Shown here piece after piece: positions 47,024 through 56,690 of a stretch of DNA of 64,000 nucleotides (position 1 is its first letter; each line of letters begins with the position of its first letter). The stretch is from Platerodrilus igneus (taxonomy: Eukaryota; Arthropoda; Insecta; Coleoptera; Lycidae), in the NCBI GenBank assembly GCA_036346225.1, contig JARFIW010001185.1, forward strand, positions 434,001 to 498,000, given 5' to 3'. The notes beneath the pieces were generated by a model, which saw only the letters and a program-made list of their open reading frames with translations, did no database searches and was not told the DNA's origin. The position numbers and the translations under genes were made by a program.

Positions 47024-50000
47024 CTATATATACACAATAAAATATAAACAACTATCTAATATCCTTATGCCCCATGCATATGTGGAAGTACTACCAGGGA
47101 TGACGTACCTTTTGTCATCTTCTGCCGATAAACTAATTTTATTAATTAATTGGGTGTACAAAACGTGTTTTTTACTCCGAATACATACCATGCTATGCAT
47201 AAGGGCACCAGAATTATTATACACAATGTCCTTAAAACTATCCACACTAATCCCCGCCACCACACTACGCGATACCCCCTTGATCTTTTTAATCGTGTCC
47301 TTCTCACTAAGAATGCAATACGACTTGGCCCTAGTTCCAACAAATTGTAACACCAAGTCGCCGTTGAACTCGTCTTTGAACTTGCCGGGGATCTTTTTGT
47401 TCACAAGAGGCATATTGTATTTGTTGTCTCGAGGGTAGTCACTAGTATCGAAATTGTTAATGTTTGCACTAATATCACTATACAAGTCTTTTGTTTCTAT
47501 ACTATACACTAAAGAGTCAGTGTCTGTGTAAAGTAGTGAGAGTTTGGTTCCATACAAATGTTTCATGGTGTTATAATGAAAATCATACATGAGGGTTTTG
47601 AAATATCTAAAACTGAAAAACCTGCATATATAGGCTTGTTGTACGTGACTTTTACCCTATCCATCTGTATAATAACCAAATCCTCTCCTAGCACTAAACT
47701 ACTGTTAAAGTTCGGGCGGGCGATAAGTCCACTCGCGCACAATTTTGTCCATCGTGTCTCCACCGGGTACGATCTTTACATCCACCCTCTTGTCGACATT
47801 CTCCATCGTTTTTCCAAAGACTGCGTTATTCATTAATTTGAAAAGTCTTTTCAAACGCATTTCTGGCAGATGTCCTAAGGGTGGTGTTCAAATCGATGTA
47901 GGGCTTTAACCATGGAGACTGGTCAAATTCCATGACCCGGTGGACTGCTGTGAGCCGGAGACCATTACGTAGCGCCTGCTGCAGGTTTCTGTAATGTATA
48001 ATGTAACGAATCTTGTTGAGCAACGTGGCGAGCAGCTTCGGAGTCTTGGAGGATGGTGTTGGGGTACCATGGTCTGCGGACAAAACGGTAAATCGTTGTG
48101 CTGTTCGTGTAGGTTTTCTGGATACTCCAGATCTACTTCCAGGATGTACCCCTTGTCCCCTGTTACAGATATGTCATCGATGTGGGCTTTCAGGAGGTTA
48201 AGCTCTTTCTCTTTCATCCACCGGAATCCGCTTATCGGTAACGGTTGTGACATGGCCCATCCATACAAATTATTGGCATCCAGATACGTCAAGTACCTTG
48301 AGGGCTCTTCAGAATTAAAATTGTGCATGTACTTATTGTTGGCGTGAGCGTATCGTTGACTGCACTGAGTTAGACCACCACGAATCCCTTTCTTTACAAA
48401 GTGATGCATTTCTACATCAGTGAATAGATCCAGTTTAACCCCAGTGTGTTTCAGCATGGCATCCCAGCTTAGACTAGGCGCTGTCATATATTGGCAGGGA
48501 TCCAAGTCGTAGGTTTTCAAGCACACACCCGGAAATTTTCGAACACGTCAGCTAATAATAAAACGTCTGTTTTCAAATAAAGATCGCTGTATTCGCCGAG
48601 TGTACATATGTTGAAAGCGTTCCATACATTCTGAGCGTGATCGTACTCAGACAACGAAATCACAGCATTCGTGAGATCATTATAGAAATCCTCTCGGGTG
48701 GTAGACTTGACCTATTTAACGCTGAAGCGTCTGTCACATACCTGTACGGGAACACACCCTTTCTGCGTAGAAATGAAAACTGTACGTCGTCGGAAACACT
48801 TCCTCATCTCAACAAACTGCTCGCATTCCAAATTTTTCACCAACTTATCCAGGGACGATGCCATGAAACGCAGCGAATCTATGAATCGCAGCTGTACTGT
48901 GCAATTATCGGTTTCATCATCATCTTCCTCTACGTCTGGTTCTTCACCATATAACCTCACATACTTTGTGAACGATACGAACCGCTCCTTATTATTTGGG
49001 ATCACTGTAACACGCTCCTTATCGCATCCCAATTCCTTCACAATAAAATGGGAATCATACCCACTTAAATTGTGGAATATGACCGGTATGAAATTTGGCA
49101 TCCGGTATTGGATGTTGCATTGGCGATGTGCTGCGAAGCGGAATTTCCTGTAAGATGACAGTGATCCCTCACTCGATCGTCTCCCAATGGTTTCCTGCAG
49201 ATGCCGCAATCGTCAACCATGTGGAATAACAATTCATCTAAAGGCTCCAACGCTGTCATCGGCACATTGTTTTTTAAGATAATCCCCAATCTGCGGGCTT
49301 CCTCCTTTAACTTCTCCATAAAACTTTAGCAGCTTCAGGCCCCCTGTACAATTCAAACTTATCCAGATTCTCATCGTAGGAGCATTTAATATAATATGCG
49401 AAGCTGTATGGTTCGTGTTGGTGGGTGCTGTTAGTAAAGGAGCCGGAAGGATCCTGTGCTGCCGAAGAAATAGGCTTCAACACGCTTTCAAAGTCCGCGT
49501 ATATAACAAACGGCACCCTCATTTGCTTGTGCACGCTCGTAAACTCGAGGATGTTGTTAAAGTGGTTGGGCATCTTTGTCGTAACGTGGTTGCAATCTTG
49601 TTCGGAGTGTTGTCGTAATTTATCTTCGGATGGGAAGAACACCAAGCATCCATCGCAAATCCATTTGCGGGTGCGCTCACGAGAGATCTGCTTACCCACT
49701 AGCTTCCCCAAATCTTTGATCAAACAGTAGTGTGTGTTATTCTCATTCTGGATGTAAAGGAGGTTGACGTGCTGATCCCTCTTTCTTTTGGTGAAGTGAA
49801 GCGGTCCCACAATCGACTTGCCCTCTACACCAAACACGTTGATGCTAATAGCATTTAATTCCTCGAACTTGGCTATGTCCTTTATGGGCATCGGGAACTG
49901 TAGTCCTGTCACGTCGAGTACAGTCGAGTAGTGCGGATATGATGAAGGTCGTAGGGGGTTTCCGTTTTCTGTGGGGTGTAGGGCTGCTACAACGCTCCAG

Positions 50001-50682
50001 GCAAAGCATGCATTGTCTTGGTTCTGCACGTTAACAACGGCATGTTTCTCCCTTATCCACTTGGGGAGCTCAATGTAGGACCCCCCACGAAGAGGTTTAT
50101 ACTTGTTTATATTGACCTCCAAGTATAGCACATTTTTCAGGCTCCATCCTAAAATTTAATAATTAGAAAAAAAAATTAATAATTGTAGAAACTAACCAGA
50201 ATCACGTTCTTGGAACTCGTCCGACTTAGCAGACATCCTCTCCACAAAGGAGTTGTAGACATTTCCTAGGTTGCTGGATGAGGTGACCACAACATTTCGG
50301 GTGTTGAAAGATTTAACATCTTCAACACCCTCTACCGCAGCCATCTTGATGTATCCACCAAACACCTCCAGGTTCACCTTTAGGGAGGTGTGGATTGCCC
50401 GCTGTTTCCCGACTAAGCTTATGAATCTCTCCCTCTGGTTGCGGAGAAAATCCAACAGATCTAGAAATAACTAAGTTAAACACTAAATACTTATAAAAAA
50501 AATACGTACTTGTAGAGTCGACATTACTAATTCTGTATGTAGCGATTCGACTTTTAAATGCCGTGCTCACTACTTGTACACCCCCATCCAGGACACGGCT
50601 AGCATTAGCTTTGTGCTCGTTCGAGCGTTGGTGGGCTACCAAGTTGGTTACATCCACATCGCACTCTTCGCATCGCCGCAAT
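47024..50682 (-). pseudogene. polB copy in the left arm of the inner element (5'-truncated)
   Basis: Starts inside exon 1 at codons for LRRCEECDVDV, so the promoter, ATG and first two C2H2 fingers are missing. Exons inferred from the right copy are 50510-50682, 50197-50460 and 47024-50148, with GT-AG introns of 49 and 48 bp. Motifs on the - strand are FVIYADFESVLKP (exo I, about 49480-49520) and the CGICRKPLG...VRDHCH zinc segment (about 49160-49225). FHNLSGYDSHFIVKEL (exo II, about 49035-49085), YLDANNLYGWAMSQPLP (motif A, about 48240-48295), AVFGKTMEN (motif B, about 47800-47830) and LYTDTDSLVYS (motif C, about 47500-47535) follow. Catalytic residues are present, but about eight frame changes break it, most shared with the right copy and lying at homopolymers. 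The first 274 codons of exon 3 are open, longer than in the right arm. Confidence 0.88.
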
Positions 50683-51059
50683 TGTAGACTAACAAGATGA
50701 ATTGCATGTATAAAAAATTTATAAGGACGACCATACTAGAGCGCTCATTGTATGATTAATAAACCCTCCAGCAATTATACGGGAATTTTCTAATGGGTGG
50801 CATTGAGCATATCTATTGTATTTTTCAAATCATATAGCTGCTAATTAATAAAAAAGAAAAGGCTACTTTCACTATACGTCACATAATTGTAAAGCGATTA
50901 GTTTGTCCTTGTCTATGTATTTTCCAACAATTTAGCATTGTACATCTAATTATGTTAAAACCAGAAAAGTCATGGGTTTTGCGATATTCTGAGAGAAGCA
51001 CATTACTGTTTGAAAAATGATTTTAAATACTAAGCACTTATGGCTTATAAAGAACTCGT

Positions 51060-51530
51060 TTCTAAAATCTCCACGGTTTTTGATTTTGGAGATGTTTGGT
51101 TTAAGCATATGTCATAGACGAGCAAAATTTTAATAAGATTTGAGAGCTTTAAAGGGCAACTTTGCAGGGCGTGATCCGATTTCAAATCTGTTTGCAGATT
51201 CGGGTTGTGCGTAAGATTCTAAGCTAACAAGATGTATCGCATGACTAAAAAATTCATAAGAACGCTCAAAAGTCACTACAGGTAAGAAATCTTAAAATTG
51301 GGGTAGCTCCTTGGGGTGATGATATCTGAAAATTCCTAGAGATTCGGGTAGCTGAGAAAATTCTAATATTAATTAATACCAAACAAGATAGGTTTATCTC
51401 GAAAGATGCATTGGCTAGACGAAGAAAACTATTTGGTTCAGATGAGTGTGGAATTGAGGATTCTCCTCATTTCCGCCTTATGGGAATATACTTGTAAATG
51501 TGTGTGGCAATGTGGATGTGTGTGGAAATG
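51060..51530 (+). repeat. Internal copy of the tip module
   Basis: Same orientation as the right tip module (56075-56497). The right-hand polB gene therefore lies between two direct copies of the module. Landmarks are tctccacggtttttgattttggag, aactttgcagggcgtg, ggggtagctcc, ttcgggtagctgag and tttatctcgaaagatgcattgg. A degenerate version in the same relative position is found at 1-237 upstream of polB relics. Confidence 0.8.
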
Positions 51531-51730
51531 TGGAGATGAATCTCCTCATTTGCTCTTTATGGAAGTCACGAAAGTGGAAGTTAAAGTAGTACATCCGATA
51601 ATTATAGATGTAGTGCGTAAGCAAGAAGCTAATTGATTTTCACCGACATGAATAGACTGGTATGAAATGTTACTCAAGGTTAAACGACGCTGGGTTTTTA
51701 AAAGTAAACTAGCTAATTATACCAACCGGG

Positions 51731-51738
51731 TATAAAAG
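51731..51738 (+). promoter_or_regulatory. TATA box of the right-hand inner polB gene
   Basis: TATAAAAG lies 54 bp before the ATG at 51785. An arthropod-type initiator candidate TCAATT follows at 51752. The left arm lacks this promoter because it lies in the unique centre. Confidence 0.65.
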
Positions 51739-51784
51739 CTCTTTGATCCAGTCAATTTAAGTCTTGACATTTTAATCAAGAAAA

Positions 51785-54700
51785 ATGGCTTCCTTTACTT
51801 GTGATGTGTGTGGAGTTGTCTTCTCGAGAAGCGATAGTTTGAAGAGACATCTGCTCCAGCAGCATGACGTAGCATCGAAATCCACCGGCCTTTTTGTTTG
51901 CGAAGTGTGCCCGGCATCCTTCACCCGTAAGGACAGCCTAAAACGTCATAAGGACACCAAGCATGGTGTGGTGGAACCAGTTGCCGGCCCATCCGGGGTC
52001 AAACGACCGGCTACGTCGATAGTTGAGGGACCCGCCCCCAAGAGATTGCGGCGATGCGAAGAGTGCGATGTGGATGTAACCAACTTGGTAGCCCACCAAC
52101 GCTCGAACGAGCACAAAGCTAATGCTAGCCGTGTCCTGGATGGGGGTGTACAAGTAGTGAGCACGGCATTTAAAAGTCGAATCGCTACATACAGAATTAG
52201 TAATGTCGACTCTACAAGTACGTATTTTTTTTATAAGTATTTAGTGTTTAACTTAGTTATTTCTAGATCTGTTGGATTTTCTCCGCAACCAGAGGGAGAG
52301 ATTCATAAGCTTAGTCGGGAAACAGCGGGCAATCCACACCTCCCTAAAGGTGAACCTGGAGGTGTTTGGTGGATACATCAAGATGGCTGCGGTAGAGGGT
52401 GTTGAAGATGTTAAATCTTTCAACACCCGAAATGTTGTGGTCACCTCATCCAGCAACCTAGGAAATGTCTACAACTCCTTTGTGGAGAGGATGTCTGCTA
52501 AGTCGGACGAGTTCCAAGAACGTGATTCTGGTTAGTTTCTACAATTATTAATTTTTTCTAATTATTAAATTTTAGGATGGAGTCTGAAAATGTGCTATAC
52601 TTGGAGGTCAATATAAACAAGTATAAACCTCTTCGTGGGGGTCCTACATTGAGCTCCCCAAGTGGATAAGGAGAAACATGCCGTTGTTAACGTGCAGAAC
52701 CAAGACAATGCATGCTTTGCCTGGAGCGTTGTAGCAGCCCTACACCCCACAGAAAACGGAAACCCCCTACGACCTTCATCATATCCGCACTACTCGACTG
52801 TACTCGACGTGACAGGACTACAGTTCCCGATGCCCATAAAGGACATAGCCAAGTTCGAGGAATTAAATGCTATTAGCATCAACGTGTTTGGTGTAGAGGG
52901 CAAGTCGATTGTGGGACCGCTTCACTTCACCAAAAGAAAGAGGGATCAGCACGTCAACCTCCTTTACATCCAGAATGAGAATAACACACACTACTGTTTG
53001 ATCAAAGATTTGGGGAAGCTAGTGGGTAAGCAGATCTCTCGTGAGCGCACCCGCAAATGGATTTGCGATGGATGCTTGGTGTTCTTCCCATCCGAAGATA
53101 AATTACGACAACACTCGAACAAGATTGCAACCACGTTACGACAAAGATGCCCAACCACTTTAACAACATCCTCGAGTTTACGAGCGTGCACAAGCAAATG
53201 AGGGTGCCGTTTGTTATATACGCGGACTTTGAAAGCGTGTTGAAGCCTATTTCTTCGGCAGCACAGGATCCTTCCGGCTCCTTTACTAACAGCACCCACC
53301 AACACGAACCATACAGCTTCGCATATTATATTAAATGCTCCTACGATGAGAATCTGGATAAGTTTGAATTGTACAGGGGGCCTGAAGCTGCTAAAGTTTT
53401 ATGGAGAAGTTAAAGGAGGAAGCCCGCAGATTGGGGATTATCTTAAAAAACAATGTGCCGATGACAGCGTTGGAGCCTTTAGATGAATTGTTATTCCACA
53501 TGGTTGACGATTGCGGCATCTGCAGGAAACCATTGGGAGACGATCGAGTGAGGGATCACTGTCATCTTACAGGAAATTCCGCTTCGCAGCACATCGCCAA
53601 TGCAACATCCAATACCGGATGCCAAATTTCATACCGGTCATATTCCACAATTTAAGTGGGTATGATTCCCATTTTATTGTGAAGGAATTGGGATGCGATA
53701 AGGAGCGTGTTACAGTGATCCCAAATAATAAGGAGCGGTTCGTATCGTTCACAAAGTATGTGAGGTTATATGGTGAAGAACCAGACGTAGAGGAAGATGA
53801 TGATGAAACCGATAATTGCACAGTACAGCTGCGATTCATAGATTCGCTGCGTTTCATGGCATCGTCCCTGGATAAGTTGGTGAAAAATTTGGAATGCGAG
53901 CAGTTTGTTGAGATGAGGAAGTGTTTCCCGACGACGTACAGTTTTCATTTCTACGCAGAAAGGGTGTGTTCCCGTACAGGTATGTGACAGACGCTTCAGC
54001 GTTAAATAGGTCAAGTCTACCACCCGAGAGGATTTCTATAATGATCTCACGAATGCTGTGATTTCGTTGTCTGAGTACGATCACGCTCAGAATGTATGGA
54101 ACGCTTTCAACATATGTACACTCGGCGAATACAGCGATCTTTATTTGAAAACAGACGTTTTATTATTAGCTGACGTGTTCGAAAATTTCCGGGGTGTGCT
54201 TGAAAACCTACGACTTGGATCCCTGCCAATATATGACAGCGCCTAGTCTAAGCTGGGATGCCATGCTGAAACACACTGGGGTTAAACTGGATCTATTCAC
54301 TGATGTAGAAATGCATCACTTTGTAAAGAAAGGGATTCGTGGTGGTCTAACTCAGTGCAGTCAACGATACGCTCACGCCAACAATAAGTACATGCACAAT
54401 TTTAATTCTGAAGAGCCCTCAAGGTACTTGACGTATCTGGATGCCAATAATTTGTATGGATGGGCCATGTCACAACCGTTACCGATAAGCGGATTCCGGT
54501 GGATGAAAGAGAAAGAGCTTAACCTCCTGAAAGCCCACATCGATGACATATCTGTAACAGGGGACAAGGGTACATCCTGGAAGTAGATCTGAGTATCCAG
54601 AAAACCTACACGAACAGCACAACGATTTACCGTTTTGTCCGCAGATCATGGTACCCCAACACCATCCTCCAAGACTCCAAGCTGCTCGCCACGTTGCTCA

Positions 54701-55692
54701 ACAAGATTCGTTACATTATACATTACAGAAACCTGCAGCAGGCGCTACGTAATGGTCTCCGGCTCACAGCAGTCCACCGGGTCATGGAATTTGACCAGTC
54801 TCCATGGTTAAAGCCCTACATCGATTTGAACACCACCCTTAGGACATCTGCCAGAAATGCGTTTGAAAAGACTTTTCAAATTAATGAATAACGCAGTCTT
54901 TGGAAAAACGATGGAGAATGTCGACAAGAGGGTGGATGTAAAGATCGTACCCGGTGGAGACACGATGGACAAAATTGTGCGCGAGTGGACTTATCGCCCG
55001 CCCGAACTTTAACAGTAGTTTAGTGCTAGGAGAGGATTTGGTTATTATACAGATGGATAGGGTAAAAGTCACGTACAACAAGCCTATATATGCAGGTTTT
55101 CAGTTTTAGATATTTCAAAAACCCTCATGTATGATTTTCATTATAACACCATGAAACATTTGTATGGAACCAAACTCTCACTACTTTACACAGACACTGA
55201 CTCTTTAGTGTATAGTATAGAAACAAAAGACTTGTATAGTGATATTAGTGCAAACATTAACAATTTCGATACTAGTGACTACCCTCGAGACAACAAATAC
55301 AATATGCCTCTTGTGAACAAAAGATCCCCGGCAAGTTCAAAGACGAGTTCAACGGCGACTTGGTGTTACAATTTGTTGGAACTAGGGCCAAGTCGTATTG
55401 CATTCTTAGTGAGAAGGACACGATTAAAAAGATCAAGGGGGTATCGCGTAGTGTGGTGGCGGGGATTAGTGTGGATAGTTTTAAGGACATTGTGTATAAT
55501 AATTCTGGTGCCCTTATGCATAGCATGGTATGTATTCGGAGTAAAAAACACGTTTTGTACACCCAATTAATTAATAAAATTAGTTTATCGGCAGAAGATG
55601 ACAAAAGGTACGTCATCCCTGGTAGTACTTCCACATATGCATGGGGCATAAGGATATTAGATAGTTGTTTATATTTTATTGTGTATATATAG
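51785..55692 (+). pseudogene. Zinc-finger DNA polymerase B of the inner element (right arm, with promoter)
   Basis: The ATG at 51785 opens exon 1 (51785-52217) with two classical C2H2 fingers (FTCDVCGVVFSRSDSLKRH and FVCEVCPASFTRKDSLKRH) and a third C-x2-C...H-x5-H finger (RRCEECDVD...HQRSNEH). Introns are 52218-52266 and 52531-52575. Exon 3 carries SGWSLK, a C2H2-like CDGCLVFFPSEDKLRQH, exo I FVIYADFESVLKP (about 53207) and the VRDHCH zinc segment (about 53510-53600). Exo II NLSGYDSHFIV (about 53652), motif A LDANNLYGWAMS (about 54435), motif [10 protein letters not shown] (about 54892) and motif C LYTDTDSLVYS (about 55170) follow, with the stop at 55690. This is the domain set of protein-primed polymerases of Polinton type. 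Single-base losses near 52590, 52640 and 52670 are unique to this arm; others are shared. It may be intact in the real genome if these are consensus errors. Confidence 0.88.
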
Positions 55693-56497
55693 TATGTAAG
55701 TTAGTTATAAGCATATCTACCTCCCCATCCTTAATAATTCCTTTGTTCCCGGCGATATGTGTTTACCTCCCCGTGGTCTCGCCGGACGGTAAAACATATT
55801 GTTGGATTAACAACAATATGTCTTATTGACTGAAAACATGTTTCCTCTCTTTACTTTAATCTCTTTTATTACAGATTTATTTTAAACAACCCATTAATCT
55901 CTTTTTGTTACAGGTTAACCTGCTTGGATTCGGCTACACAAACAAAATACTTTGTAAAATTGTAATTAGTTTATTAAACTGTAAATCGGATAAAATAAAA
56001 TATTAAACTTTTGTATGCTTATTATTGTTGGTTAAAGGACTGTAGATATTAAAAAGGAGGGTGATTATAAATTGATCTTGGTAAAAATCTTAAAATTGGG
56101 GTAGCTCCCTTGGGGTGATGCAATCTAAAAAATTCCTAGAAATTCGGGTAGCTGAGACAAATCTAATCTTAATTAATACCAAACAAGATAGGTTTATCTC
56201 GAAAGATGCATTGGCTAGACGAAGAAAACTATTTGGTTCAGATAAAAGATAAAAAAAATGGTTAGTCGAAGAAAACTATTTGGTCCAGAATGTTAGCGGT
56301 AAAAAATCTTAAAAATAGGTTTATCTCGTGTGTGGAAATGTGGATGCTCATTTATCTCGAAACATAAAAAAAATTTAAGATAGGTTTATCTCGAAAGATG
56401 AAAATGGTTAGTCGAAGAAAACTTTTTGGTCCAGATGTGTGTGGAAATGTGGATGCTGGTGGAAATGTGGTCACAGGATCCTTGATTATACCCTACT
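52045..56497 (+). repeat. Right inverted arm of the inner element
   Basis: Inverted copy of 46213-50682, starting at the ATTGCGGCGATGCG string shared with the left arm. It includes about 380 bp of non-coding DNA after the polB stop and then the terminal module. Confidence 0.92.
56075..56497 (+). repeat. Tip module of the inner element, right
   Basis: Mirror image of 46213-46640. Ends GTCACAGGATCCTTGATT then ATACCCTACT at the target duplication. The last bases equal the relic end at 3629 in most positions. Confidence 0.85.
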
Positions 56498-56503
56498 CAT
56501 ATC
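56498..56503 (+). repeat. Inner PolB element target-site duplication (right)
   Basis: CATATC, matching 46207-46212. The outer polB frame continues directly after it. Confidence 0.92.
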
Positions 56504-56690
56504 ATTCACTAAATTTATTCCAGAAAACCTGGTCAATTTTAGATTCATTGATAGTTTCCGCTTCATGAACTCCTTCTTAGATACTCTTGCCTCATATCTG
56601 ACTGAATATTCACTGTTTAAAATTCGATTCTCACATTTAAACGATAAACAGTTTCTATTATTGACCCGAAAAGGTGTCTATCCATATGAT

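Larger units (their letters stand above)
46213..50682 (-). repeat. Left inverted arm of the inner element
   Basis: Inverted copy of 52045-56497, differing by scattered single-base indels, mostly in homopolymers. The first 70 or so terminal bases differ at one position. Homology stops at 50682 within the polB codons for LRRCEEC, after which the left side carries a piece of the + strand module (taacaagatg...aaaaatttataagga, 50690-50735). Confidence 0.92.
50683..52044 (+). other. Unique centre of the inner element
   Basis: Separates the two inverted arms. From left to right it contains a short module fragment (50690-50735), 300 bp of unassigned AT-rich DNA, a full module (51060-51530), about 200 bp of spacer with AAATGTGGA-type reiterations, a TATA box and the first 260 bp of the right-hand polB gene. 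The asymmetry shows that the element is not a simple fold-back copy of one end. Confidence 0.8.
46213..56497 (+). mobile_element. Inner palindromic PolB-only element, Polinton-like termini
   Basis: A 10,285-bp element that starts AGTAGGGTATAATC and ends GATTATACCCTACT, flanked by CATATC duplications. The left arm is 46213-50682 and the right arm 52045-56497 (about 4.46 kb each), nearly identical inverted copies around a 1.36-kb unique centre. Each arm holds a tip module, the polB 3' end and most of polB. The centre holds a further module, a TATA box and the zinc-finger start of the right-hand gene only. No other gene type is visible, and no Polinton integrase, ATPase, protease or capsid. The high arm identity means recent formation or ongoing gene conversion. 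The relics at 1-3629 and 35360-36065 belong to the same family. Confidence 0.9.

Noticed and set aside
50683..51784. Capsid, ATPase or protease genes in the inner-element centre
   Set aside because: I looked for them on both strands. Only modules, AT-rich DNA and the promoter are seen; no frame over 80 codons lies there.
46213..56497. The palindrome as a fold-back read or assembly artefact
   Set aside because: The inverted arms end exactly at AG/CT tips with a 6-bp target duplication, the centre is asymmetric, and the arms differ by small indels. A fold-back artefact would not stop at element ends.
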